Assembly (NCBI GenBank): GCA_022563255.1
Contig: JADFNS010000002.1
Location: 62,001-126,000, forward strand
DNA length: 64,000 nt
DNA from: Pseudomonadota bacterium
GTDB lineage: Bacteria > Pseudomonadota > Gammaproteobacteria > Steroidobacterales > Woeseiaceae
Reading direction: 5' to 3'
The position numbers were made by a program, and so were the translations under genes. The notes below the pieces were generated by a model. It searched no databases and was not told where the DNA came from. It worked only from the letters and a program-made list of their open reading frames with translations. Below are positions 31,809 through 40,574 of this stretch, one piece after another; the first letter of the stretch is position 1; the number at the start of each line of letters is the position of its first letter.

Positions 31809-34595
31809 ATGAAAATTGAAAGTACCAATGTATTCGTAGGGCCGAGCACGTTTGCTCATTTCCCGGTTATACGTCACGTGCTGGATTTGGGGGAGCTGGA
31901 ACAGTGGCCGACAGGCCGGCTGGGCGAGGAGTTTAACGGGGCGCTGCTTCAGCAGCTGCCCGGCCTGCACGAGCATGGCTGTTCCTACCGCGAGCCCGGC
32001 GGCTTCGTGCGTCGTCTGCGTGAGGACGAAGGCACGTGGCTCGGGCACGTCATGGAGCACGTTGCGATCGAGCTGCAAAACGTCGCCGGTTCCAACGTCA
32101 CTTACGGTCGAACCCGTTCTATCGACGGCAGGCCGGGTTTCTACAACATGGTTTTCGAGTACAAGGATGCAGCCGTTGGTCGCGAATCATCCGAGCTGGC
32201 GTTGAAATTGATCCACAGCCTGTTGCCGAAAAAACTACAACCTGAAGACGCTCCGGGCGACGACTGGGAATTTGCCGCCGAGCGCGACCGCTTCATTCGC
32301 TATGCGCAACGCCGCGAATTCGGACCGAGTACGGCGTCGTTGGTGAAGGCGGCGGAAGATCGAGATATTCCATGGCTAAGGCTCAATCGTTACAGCCTCG
32401 TCCAGTTTGGTCATGGGCGTTACCAGCAACGCATTCAAGCCACGACGACGAGCCAGACCAGCAATATTGCCGTTGAGCTCGCGTCCGACAAGGAAGAGAC
32501 CAACAGCATCTTGCGCGATCTCGGCCTGCCAGTACCGAAGCAGATGGTGGTGCGCAACGCGAAAGATGCCGTGCGTGCCGCAAATCGAATCGGATTTCCG
32601 GTGGTGCTAAAGCCATTGGCCGGTAATCATGGTCGCGGCGTCGCGATCAATCTGCGTACCGATGAAGAGGTCGAAAACGGATTTCAGAAAGCCAGTGAAC
32701 ACGGCCGCACGATCGTCGTGGAAAGCTACATCGAAGGCTTCGACCACAGGTTGCTCGTCGTCGACGGCAAGCTGGTCGCGGCGGCGAAGCGCGTCCCCGG
32801 CCATATCGTCGGCGACGGCAAGCACACGATCGAACAGCTGGTCGATATCGTGAACGAAGATCCGCGGCGCGGAGTTGGACATGAAAAGGTTCTGACGCGC
32901 CTGGAATTCGACGACCAGGCGGCGCGACTGCTGCGCAAGCTCGGATACGATCGTGACACGGTCGTCGCGAAAGGCGAGGCCGTGTACCTGCGGTCAACGG
33001 CAAATTTATCCACCGGCGGTACCGCAATAGACGTGACCGATACCATCCATCCGGACAATCGCGAGATGGCGATTCGTGCGATCAAGGCGATCGGTCTGGA
33101 TATTGGCGGCGTCGACTTCCTGACTAAAGATATCGCGGAATCGTATCGTGATGCGGGCGGCGGTATCTGCGAGGTCAACGCGGGCCCTGGTTTTCGCATG
33201 CACGTTGCGCCGAGCGAGGGCACGCCGCGTGACGTCGCCGGACCGGTCATCGACATGTTGTTTCCACCCGACTCGCCAAGTCGGATTCCGATTGCGGCGA
33301 TAACGGGTACGAACGGCAAGACGACGACGTCTCGCATGCTGGCGCATATTCTGAAGTTGTCGGGTCGCACCGTCGGCCTCACATCTACGGATGGCGTCTA
33401 CATTGACGGTAACCTCAGCGTGCCAGGTGATATGACCGGACCGATTGCGGCGCAAATGATATTGCGGGACCCGTCGGTCGACGCAGCCGTTATGGAAACG
33501 GCTCGCGGTGGCATGTTGCGTAGCGGTCTTGGCTTTCAGTCCTGCAACGTAGCGGCCTGCCTGAACGTGACCGCAGATCATCTGGGCTTGCGCGGCATCG
33601 AGACGGTCGAGCAACTGGCCGAAGTGAAACGCGTGCCCATCGAAATTGCGACCGATGCGGCGGTGCTCAACGCGGACGATCCGCTGTGTCTGCAGATGGC
33701 GGATTACACGGACGCGACAAGACTTTGCTATGTCACGATGAATCCGGCGCATGCGCTGGTCAAGCAACATATTCGCGCAGGCGGTCAGGCCTTCGTTCTG
33801 GAACAGGGAATGAACGGCCATGTCATCGCGATTTACGATAACGAGGTGCACACGCCGTTGGTCTGGACGCACCTGATACCGGCGACGATCGAGGGGCGCG
33901 CGCTGCACAATGTGCAAAACGCGATGTTCGCCGCGGCGCTGGCGTACAACATGGACATCAGTCTTGAGGACATTCGTCACGGACTGCGGACATTCGATTC
34001 GACGTTTTTCCAGGTGCCGGGCCGCATGAATATCTACGATGAGCATCCGTTCCGGGTCATTCTCGACTACGCACACAATCCGGCCGCCGTCAGCGCGATG
34101 TGCGATCTGGTTGACCGCTTCGACATCGAAGGCCGCAAAACCATCGTTCTGGCAGCGCCCGGCGATCGGCGTGACGAAGATATTCGCGAGATTGCCGAGA
34201 TTGCGTCGAGTCACTTTGAGCACTTTATTTGCCGATGTGACGATAACCGCCGCGGCCGCGGTGACGACGAGATCGCCGTAATGCTGAAGAACAAACTGCT
34301 TGAGCAGGGTATTTCGGCTGACAGGATCGAGGTCATTCCCAGCGAGCAGGAAGCGACGGCGAGAGCACTGCAAACAGCAAATGCCGGCGATTTGATCCTG
34401 GTCCTGGGCGACAACGTCAAACGCACGTGGAAGCAGATCATCTACTTCAATTCGGGCGCCCATGCCTCGGAGTCGGGCAAGAAAACGACGCCGGCGATGG
34501 AGTTGCCGGATACTGGCGGCTTTCAACTGGAAGACGGCCTGGAGCTGATCAGCGATGAGCGCGGTGTGCGTATCGCACGCGATGACGGTGACTAA
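31809..34595 (+). CDS. cphA: Cyanophycin synthetase
   Basis: ATP-dependent ligase (928 aa) that builds cyanophycin by adding Asp to the backbone and Arg to the side chain. N domain at residues 1-160 with H80, E83 and H84 in L-G-H-V-M-E-H-V; ATP-grasp domain about 215-485 (V-V-L-K-P-L-A-G-N-H-G-R-G and E-V-N-A-G-P-G-F); Mur-ligase domain from about 490 with P-loop G-T-N-G-K-T-T-T at 500-507 and D-Y-A-H-N-P-A-A. Slightly longer than the cyanobacterial enzyme (about 875 aa) because of a C-terminal tail of about 50 residues. It is followed 8 bp later by the Mur-ligase companion. A 506-codon antisense frame here is a composition artefact. Confidence 0.96.
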   Translation: MKIESTNVFVGPSTFAHFPVIRHVLDLGELEQWPTGRLGEEFNGALLQQLPGLHEHGCSYREPGGFVRRLREDEGTWLGHVMEHVAIELQNVAGSNVTYGRTRSIDGRPGFYNMVFEYKDAAVGRESSELALKLIHSLLPKKLQPEDAPGDDWEFAAERDRFIRYAQRREFGPSTASLVKAAEDRDIPWLRLNRYSLVQFGHGRYQQRIQATTTSQTSNIAVELASDKEETNSILRDLGLPVPKQMVVRNAKDAVRAANRIGFPVVLKPLAGNHGRGVAINLRTDEEVENGFQKASEHGRTIVVESYIEGFDHRLLVVDGKLVAAAKRVPGHIVGDGKHTIEQLVDIVNEDPRRGVGHEKVLTRLEFDDQAARLLRKLGYDRDTVVAKGEAVYLRSTANLSTGGTAIDVTDTIHPDNREMAIRAIKAIGLDIGGVDFLTKDIAESYRDAGGGICEVNAGPGFRMHVAPSEGTPRDVAGPVIDMLFPPDSPSRIPIAAITGTNGKTTTSRMLAHILKLSGRTVGLTSTDGVYIDGNLSVPGDMTGPIAAQMILRDPSVDAAVMETARGGMLRSGLGFQSCNVAACLNVTADHLGLRGIETVEQLAEVKRVPIEIATDAAVLNADDPLCLQMADYTDATRLCYVTMNPAHALVKQHIRAGGQAFVLEQGMNGHVIAIYDNEVHTPLVWTHLIPATIEGRALHNVQNAMFAAALAYNMDISLEDIRHGLRTFDSTFFQVPGRMNIYDEHPFRVILDYAHNPAAVSAMCDLVDRFDIEGRKTIVLAAPGDRRDEDIREIAEIASSHFEHFICRCDDNRRGRGDDEIAVMLKNKLLEQGISADRIEVIPSEQEATARALQTANAGDLILVLGDNVKRTWKQIIYFNSGAHASESGKKTTPAMELPDTGGFQLEDGLELISDERGVRIARDDGD

Positions 34596-34603
34596 ACAGC
34601 GCC

Positions 34604-36283
34604 ATGGAGTTTCTTGACGCGCGCAGACTGACCGGACCGAGCCTGATCTTCGACGGGCCCGGTGCGATTCTCGATGTACGTTGCTCGTCTAGCGACGCCG
34701 CTCGCCTCGTGCCGGTGTGGCGACGAAACGTCGAGCACATTCTGACCGATCTCGGCTGGGAGGAGCCAAGCTTCGCCTCGCGGACATTTCTCGGTGGCGT
34801 GAGCATGGCTTTCGCAGCGTGCGTTGACGCGCTTTACGCGGCCTCGGAAATCAACGAGTGGGCCTGGGCTGCCAGCGCGAACGAGTTGGGAGAGCCCGTC
34901 GAATTGCCGGATTTTGCGGCGACTGTCACCGCGATTCGCGCGACGGCTGCCGAGGAGGCCAACCCGGACTTGCTGCGGCTGCTCGATGACGCGCGCAAAC
35001 GGGGCAAGACAACGCTTTGGGATGACGACGAAATTTCGATCGGTCTCGGGCGCGGCTCGCAGACATGGCCTGTCCGCGAGATTCCGGACGCCCCGGACTG
35101 GGATCGGTATCACGACGTGCCCATTGGTCTTGTAACGGGAACCAACGGCAAGACGACCACGGTGCGGCTCGCGACGCATATTCTGCGCGCGGTGGGTCAG
35201 AACGTCGGCTTCAGTTCGACCGACTGGATTGCGGTAAACGACAGGGTCATTGAGCGTGGCGACTGGTCGGGGCCCGGCGGCGCGCGTGCCGTATTGCGTC
35301 AACAGGATGTCGACGTCGCTATTTTAGAATCGGCACGTGGCGGTTTGCTGCGTCGCGGCCTGGGCGTCGATCGAGCTGACGTTGCACTGATAACCAATAT
35401 CGCTGCAGATCATCTCGGTGATTTTGGTTCGCAAAGCCTCGAGGAATTGCTCGATATCAAATGGATCGTAAGCCATGCCGTGCGCGATTCGGGCCGCTTG
35501 ATTCTCAATGCAGAAGACAGTTTGTTGCAGCAGAAATCGTCTGAGTTCGAAGGTGAGATCGTGTGGTTCAGTCTTGACCCGGACGACGCCTGCATCCGCT
35601 CTTGCGTCGATGATGGCGGTCTGGCGTTCGTCCTCGATGGCGACGAGCTGCTGAAGATCGACAACGGCGTTCGCGAGCTGATCTGCTGCAGCCACGAAAT
35701 TCCGATTACGCTCGGTGGCGCAGCGCGGCACAATATTGCCAATGCGCTGGCGGCTGCGGCTTTGGCCTCGTGCCTGGGCGCCGCGACGGCTGCGATTCGC
35801 AGCGGCCTGACCACCATGCGCCAGGATGAAAATCCGGGGCGCTGCAACATTTACGATCTGGACGGCATCAAGGTGCTTGTCGATTTTGCCCACAACCCTG
35901 CGGCGATGAGCGCGTTGTTTGATATGGCGCAGGCAATTCCCGCTAAACGCCGTGCACTGTGTTTCGGCCAGGCCGGTGACAGGCCGGATGACCTGATACG
36001 GCAGATGACACGTGATGCCTGGCAAATCGGTCTTGATCAAGTGATGATTTCGGAACTTGCCATCTATTATCGTGGTCGCGAACACGGCGAGGTATATGCC
36101 GTGATCAGGGACGAATTAATCGCCTGCGGTGCGGCGGAGTCACAGATCGAGCATCACGAGGAAGAGATCGAGTCGTTTGCGGCGGCGATCGACTGGGCCG
36201 AGCCGGGCGATCTCGTGATCATGCTTGCCCTCGGCGGTGCTGCTCCGATTCAGGAACAACTCAGGGAGTTGGGCGCAATATGA
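34604..36283 (+). CDS. Mur-ligase family protein, cyanophycin synthetase companion
   Basis: A 559 aa protein of unresolved function. Residues 1-170 are unlike CphA's N and ATP-grasp domains; from about 172 there is a Mur-ligase domain with P-loop G-T-N-G-K-T-T-T at 179-186, E-S-A-R-G-G-L-L-R-R-G-L, T-N-I-A-A-D-H-L-G and V-D-F-A-H-N-P-A-A-M-S-A, closely paralleling the C-terminal half of CphA (which has E-T-A-R-G-G-M-L-R-S-G-L and D-Y-A-H-N-P-A-A-V-S-A). It therefore keeps the half of the synthetase that adds Arg but not the ATP-grasp half that adds Asp. Co-transcribed with cphA (8-bp gap). It may extend, prime or edit the polymer, or ligate another amino acid. Confidence 0.88.
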   Translation: MEFLDARRLTGPSLIFDGPGAILDVRCSSSDAARLVPVWRRNVEHILTDLGWEEPSFASRTFLGGVSMAFAACVDALYAASEINEWAWAASANELGEPVELPDFAATVTAIRATAAEEANPDLLRLLDDARKRGKTTLWDDDEISIGLGRGSQTWPVREIPDAPDWDRYHDVPIGLVTGTNGKTTTVRLATHILRAVGQNVGFSSTDWIAVNDRVIERGDWSGPGGARAVLRQQDVDVAILESARGGLLRRGLGVDRADVALITNIAADHLGDFGSQSLEELLDIKWIVSHAVRDSGRLILNAEDSLLQQKSSEFEGEIVWFSLDPDDACIRSCVDDGGLAFVLDGDELLKIDNGVRELICCSHEIPITLGGAARHNIANALAAAALASCLGAATAAIRSGLTTMRQDENPGRCNIYDLDGIKVLVDFAHNPAAMSALFDMAQAIPAKRRALCFGQAGDRPDDLIRQMTRDAWQIGLDQVMISELAIYYRGREHGEVYAVIRDELIACGAAESQIEHHEEEIESFAAAIDWAEPGDLVIMLALGGAAPIQEQLRELGAI

Positions 36284-36286
36284 ATG

Positions 36287-36739
36287 TCACTCGAGGTCCA
36301 GGATCTTGTTCCAGTGTGCCTTGCTGACGGGCATGATGGACAGTCGATTGCCTTTGCGCGTCAGGATCATGTCCTGAAGGCTCTTTTCCGCTTTGATCTC
36401 GGCTAGTGTGATGATTCGCGACAGTTTCCTGACGAACGCAACGTCGACCAGTATCCAACGCGGATTGTCCTTGGCGCTCCCGGAGTCGAAGTACCTGGAT
36501 TTCTTGTCGAACTGAGTGGGATCCGGATACGGTTTGCTGGCTATTGCTGCGATTCCGGCGATGCCAGGCTGTTTGCAATTGGAGTGGTAAAAAAACACTT
36601 CGTCGCCGATTTCCATGTCGTCGCGCATCATATTTCGAGCCTGATAATTGCGAATACCGTCCCACATATCGCGGCCGTCACCTTTCAGATTATCGATACT
36701 GTACGTATCGGGTTCCGACTTCATCAACCAATATGCCAT
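36287..36739 (-). CDS. EVE domain protein (thymocyte nuclear protein 1 type)
   Basis: A 150 aa PUA-like EVE domain protein: M-A-Y-W-L-M-K-S-E-P-D-T-Y-S-I at the start, W-D-G-I-R-N-Y-Q-A-R-N and G-D-E-V-F-F-Y-H-S-N. These domains bind modified bases in DNA or RNA; the bacterial role of stand-alone members is not settled. Convergent with the Mur-ligase gene, 3 bp between stops. Confidence 0.92.
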   Translation of the reverse strand: MAYWLMKSEPDTYSIDNLKGDGRDMWDGIRNYQARNMMRDDMEIGDEVFFYHSNCKQPGIAGIAAIASKPYPDPTQFDKKSRYFDSGSAKDNPRWILVDVAFVRKLSRIITLAEIKAEKSLQDMILTRKGNRLSIMPVSKAHWNKILDLE

Positions 36740-36866
36740 TGTGTGATATCACGTATTTTGCACCATTGAGGGCGCGCAGTTTAGCATGCGCAAATTGCAA
36801 TTCCGGGCCAATCGCTGTGTTAGCATTGCGGCTTCCAATTCGGGGTCCTAAAGAGGTAAGGTCGGG

Positions 36867-37541
36867 ATGGCCAACATGCTGGCAAATATTTTTGGCACTT
36901 CACCCGTGCGGCCGCTGGAAAAACACGTCGAAATTGCCTTTCGCTGCGCCAAGAAGCTCAGGCCCTTTTTTGCAGCCGCAGTCAAAGGCAAATGGGATGT
37001 CGCAGCCAGCATACGCGACGAAATAGAGCAGCTTGAACACGACGCGGATGATCTGAAAAAGGAAATTCGTCTGAACCTTCCCAAAAGCCTGTTCATGCCG
37101 GTACCGCGTCAGGACCTGCTGGAGTTGCTGCTGGTACAGGACAAGATCGCGAACCGCACCAAAGACGTTTCCGGCCTGGTAATAGGCCGCAAGATGCGTA
37201 TTCCCGCCGAGATTGCGGCAGAATTTGTGGAGTTCGTCGATCGCAATATCGACGCCGCGAAGCAGGCCAGGAAGAGCGTGCGCGAACTCGACGAACTTTT
37301 CACCGCGGGCTTTCGTGGCGCGGAGGTCGAACTGGTCGCGGGCTTGATCGAGGAACTGGACCGGATCGAAACAGATACCGATGAGAAGCAGGCGTCGCTC
37401 CGGGCTGCATTGTTCAAAATCGAGAAATCGCTGGATCCAATCGATGCGATGTTTATGTACCAGGTCATAGAACTCACGGGCGAAATCGCCGACATGGCCG
37501 AGCGTGTTGGCCGTCGACTAGAGCTGTTGCTCTCACACTAA
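36867..37541 (+). CDS. PhoU-like TIGR00153 family protein
   Basis: A 224 aa all-helical protein of the DUF47/PhoU-related group, with coiled-coil-like segments (I-E-Q-L-E-H-D-A-D-D-L-K-K-E-I at residues 51-65). Members usually sit directly upstream of a Pit transporter and are thought to control it. Here pit follows 47 bp later. It has a GAGGTAAG ribosome site. Confidence 0.9.
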   Translation: MANMLANIFGTSPVRPLEKHVEIAFRCAKKLRPFFAAAVKGKWDVAASIRDEIEQLEHDADDLKKEIRLNLPKSLFMPVPRQDLLELLLVQDKIANRTKDVSGLVIGRKMRIPAEIAAEFVEFVDRNIDAAKQARKSVRELDELFTAGFRGAEVELVAGLIEELDRIETDTDEKQASLRAALFKIEKSLDPIDAMFMYQVIELTGEIADMAERVGRRLELLLSH

Positions 37542-37588
37542 TCAATAAGAATTAATCGGGGCCGGTACTCAACCCCGGGGGCAAACCA

Positions 37589-38839
37589 ATGGAAGCGCAA
37601 TACATCTATATCGGTCTTGCCGCGGTGTTCGGTCTTTTCATGGCCTGGGGTATTGGCGCCAATGACGTTGCCAACGCGATGGCGACGTCGGTCGGTTCGA
37701 AAGCGCTGACGATCAAGCAGGCGATCCTTGTCGCAGCCGTGTTCGAATTCCTGGGCGCGGTACTGGCCGGCGGTGCCGTGACGTCGACCATCCGCAAAGG
37801 GATCGTGGACGCGGAATTGTTCTCCGGATCCCCGGAGCTGCTGATTTATGGAATGCTCGCATCCTTGCTGGCTGCGGGTACCTGGCTATTGATTGCATCG
37901 CGCAACGGCTGGCCGGTATCGACGACGCATTCCATCGTCGGAGCCATCGTTGGCTTTGCGGCGGTCGGCATCGGCATTGACGCCGTTCAGTGGGAGCAGA
38001 TTGGTACGATAGTGATAAGTTGGGTGGTTTCGCCTTTCACATCGGGCTTCATCGCATTCCTGATTTATCTCAGTGTGCAAAAGTTGATTTTGCACCATGC
38101 AGACCCGCTCGCTCAGGCCAAGCGCTATGTTCCAATTTACATCTTTTTTGCAGCGCTCACGATTACACTCGTAACGATCCTCAAAGGGCTCAAGCACGTT
38201 GGTCTGGATTTGAGCTTGCAGGACAGCTACTGGTTGGCTATCGGTATTGCCGCTTGCGTTGCCGTGATCGGCGCGATCTTTATCTCGCGAATCAAATCCG
38301 ATCCGAAGGCCGAAAAGAGCCAGCATTTCTACACCGTGGAGCGCGTATTCGCCGTATTGATGATTATTACCGCCTGTGGCATGGCTTTCGCGCACGGTTC
38401 GAATGATGTTGCAAACGCGATCGGGCCATTAGCTGCGGTCATTGGCATTGCAACAACCGGTACCGTAGCTGCGAAGTCCGCGTTGCCAATCTGGGTCCTG
38501 GTGATTGGTGGTGTTGGTATCGTGATCGGTCTTGCGACCTACGGTCGTCACGTGATTGCGACGGTCGGCGAGAAGATCACGCAGCTGACGCCGAGTCGCG
38601 GGTTTGCGGCCGAACTCGCGGCCGCAACGACGATTGTTATCGCTTCCGGTACCGGCATACCCATATCGACAACGCACACGCTGGTCGGCGCAGTATTGGG
38701 CGTCGGTCTCGCCCGGGGTATCGACGCAATCGACCTGCGGGTTGTGTCCCGTATCATGGTTTCCTGGGTAGTGACCATTCCGGCCGGTGCGCTTCTCTCC
38801 ATCACGTTCTTCTTTTTGTTCAAGGCGATCCTGCCGTAG
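37589..38839 (+). CDS. pit: Pit-type inorganic phosphate transporter
   Basis: A 416 aa inner-membrane low-affinity phosphate/metal-phosphate symporter with about ten TM segments. The duplicated PiT signature is clear: G-A-N-D-V-A-N-A-M-A-T-S-V-G-S near residue 23 and H-G-S-N-D-V-A-N-A-I-G-P near 270. S-T-T-H-S-I-V-G and S-T-T-H-T-L-V-G add the two other symmetric motifs. Paired with the upstream PhoU-like gene. Its last codons are read in another frame by an open extension of the next gene. Confidence 0.95.
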   Translation: MEAQYIYIGLAAVFGLFMAWGIGANDVANAMATSVGSKALTIKQAILVAAVFEFLGAVLAGGAVTSTIRKGIVDAELFSGSPELLIYGMLASLLAAGTWLLIASRNGWPVSTTHSIVGAIVGFAAVGIGIDAVQWEQIGTIVISWVVSPFTSGFIAFLIYLSVQKLILHHADPLAQAKRYVPIYIFFAALTITLVTILKGLKHVGLDLSLQDSYWLAIGIAACVAVIGAIFISRIKSDPKAEKSQHFYTVERVFAVLMIITACGMAFAHGSNDVANAIGPLAAVIGIATTGTVAAKSALPIWVLVIGGVGIVIGLATYGRHVIATVGEKITQLTPSRGFAAELAAATTIVIASGTGIPISTTHTLVGAVLGVGLARGIDAIDLRVVSRIMVSWVVTIPAGALLSITFFFLFKAILP

Positions 38840-38846
38840 CCTCGCG

Positions 38847-40574
38847 ATGTTGAGAGCGATACAACTATTCATTGCACTGAGTATTGTCGTTTTGTCGGCG
38901 ACTGCCTGCGGGCAGCGCAGCGACCACTCAGTGCTGCCCGTGTCGGGGTCGTCCGGCATGGTTGCTGCGCGAGTTAAGGCGTCCGCAGTGGTAGGCGCAG
39001 AGGTTCTCGCAGACGGCGGCAGTGCCGTTGATGCGGCGATCGCAACAGGATTCTCTCTTGCTGTTACCTGGCCGAGCGCAGGCAACCTGGGCGGCGGCGG
39101 CTTCATGCTGATCCATGATGCGTCCAGGGACGAAGATATCGCGATCGACTACCGCGAAATGGCGCCGCGACTGGCAACGCGCGATATGTTTCTCGATGAA
39201 AACGGCGACATGAATTCCAATCGCTCGCGGTTTAGCCATCTCGCGGCTGGTGTGCCGGGTACGGTTAGCGGCTTTGGTCTGGCGCACCAAAAGTACGGGC
39301 GCTTGCCGTGGAAGCGTTTACTGCAATCGGCCATTTTGCAAGCGCGCGAAGGAATTGTCGTTAGCGACGATCTTGCAGACAATTTGCGGAGACGGCAGCA
39401 AAGGCTCTGTCGCGAGGCGGCAGCTTGCGGCTATTTTTTCAGGCACGATGGCACGCCGTATGCAGCCGGTGACTTGCTGGTGCAGGCGGATTTGGCCGCT
39501 ACACTTGAGCTTATTGCCGAGCAGGGTCCCGATGCTTTTTACAAAGGGCTCATCGCGGAAAAGATCGCAGCAGAAATGAAGCGTGGTGGCGGTCTTGTCG
39601 ATTTACCATCGCTAGCCGCTTACAAACCAGTCGTTCGCGCGGTGATTCGCGGCAGTTATCGCGGCTACGAGATTGTAACGATGCCGCCGCCAAGCTCCGG
39701 TGGTGTGCATATTTTACAGATGCTGAACATTCTGGAGCATTTTCCTGTCGCCGAGATGGGTGCGGGCAGTGTGGATACGGTTCACTTGCTGGCCGAAGTC
39801 ATGCGACTGGCGTTCGCGGACAGGTCGGAGCATCTGGGTGATCCTGATTATTACGACGTCCCGGTGAGTTGGCTGACGAGCAAACAATACGGGGAGGAGT
39901 TGGCGTCGACAATTGACATGCAGGCGGCCCGCTCATCCGAGGATGTTGCACCGGGTGTGGAGCCCGTGCACGAGAGTGACGATACGACGCATTTTTCGGT
40001 GATCGATGCAGACGGCAACATTGTCTCAAACACCTACACGCTCAATATGTCTTACGGTTCGGGTATCGCTGTGGCCGGCGCGGGGTTCCTGCTCAACAAT
40101 GAAATGGATGATTTCGCAGGAAAGTTCGGCGTGCCCAATGCGTACGGTTTATTGGGCGGCGATGCAAATTCGTTGGCGCCGGGAAAGCGTCCATTGAGTT
40201 CCATGACGCCAGCGATTGTATTCGACAACGGCGAACCGTGGTTTGCGACCGGGAGTCCGGGTGGCAGCCGCATCATCACCGCGGTATTGCAGATGATCGT
40301 CAATGTCATCGACCACGGCATGAACATCGCTGAGGCCTCGGCGGTGCCACGCATGCATCACCAGTGGTATCCGGATGTATTGATGCTTGAGTCCGAGTTC
40401 AGTCCCGACACGATTCAGGTGTTGCGGCAACGCGGTCATGATGTGAAGATTTCTCGACGTGGTATGGGTAGTGTGCAGACGGTTGGGTCGCGCGATGGCG
40501 TGTTTCTGGGTGCGACGGATCCGCGGCGATCGGGCGCGGGCGCCGTGAGCCCCGATGATATTCCTGCGCATTGA
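38847..40574 (+). CDS. ggt: Gamma-glutamyltransferase, predicted lipoprotein
   Basis: Self-cleaving N-terminal-nucleophile enzyme (575 aa) that hydrolyses or transfers gamma-glutamyl groups of glutathione. Catalytic Thr is T380 in D-D-T-T-H-F-S-V-I-D; substrate loops G-N-L-G-G-G-G-F-M-L and the P-L-S-S-M-T-P oxyanion segment are intact. The N-terminus has a hydrophobic stretch and a lipobox-like A-T-A-C21, so it is probably membrane-anchored and periplasmic. The frame opens further upstream inside pit; ATG 38847, 7 bp after the pit stop, gives this signal. TGATG overlap with the following permease gene. Confidence 0.92.
   Translation: MLRAIQLFIALSIVVLSATACGQRSDHSVLPVSGSSGMVAARVKASAVVGAEVLADGGSAVDAAIATGFSLAVTWPSAGNLGGGGFMLIHDASRDEDIAIDYREMAPRLATRDMFLDENGDMNSNRSRFSHLAAGVPGTVSGFGLAHQKYGRLPWKRLLQSAILQAREGIVVSDDLADNLRRRQQRLCREAAACGYFFRHDGTPYAAGDLLVQADLAATLELIAEQGPDAFYKGLIAEKIAAEMKRGGGLVDLPSLAAYKPVVRAVIRGSYRGYEIVTMPPPSSGGVHILQMLNILEHFPVAEMGAGSVDTVHLLAEVMRLAFADRSEHLGDPDYYDVPVSWLTSKQYGEELASTIDMQAARSSEDVAPGVEPVHESDDTTHFSVIDADGNIVSNTYTLNMSYGSGIAVAGAGFLLNNEMDDFAGKFGVPNAYGLLGGDANSLAPGKRPLSSMTPAIVFDNGEPWFATGSPGGSRIITAVLQMIVNVIDHGMNIAEASAVPRMHHQWYPDVLMLESEFSPDTIQVLRQRGHDVKISRRGMGSVQTVGSRDGVFLGATDPRRSGAGAVSPDDIPAH

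Noticed and set aside
33006-34526. 506-codon open frame antisense to cphA
   Set aside because: It follows codon positions of the real gene in GC-rich DNA, has no domain resemblance, and is rich in Arg/His/Asn as antisense shadows are.
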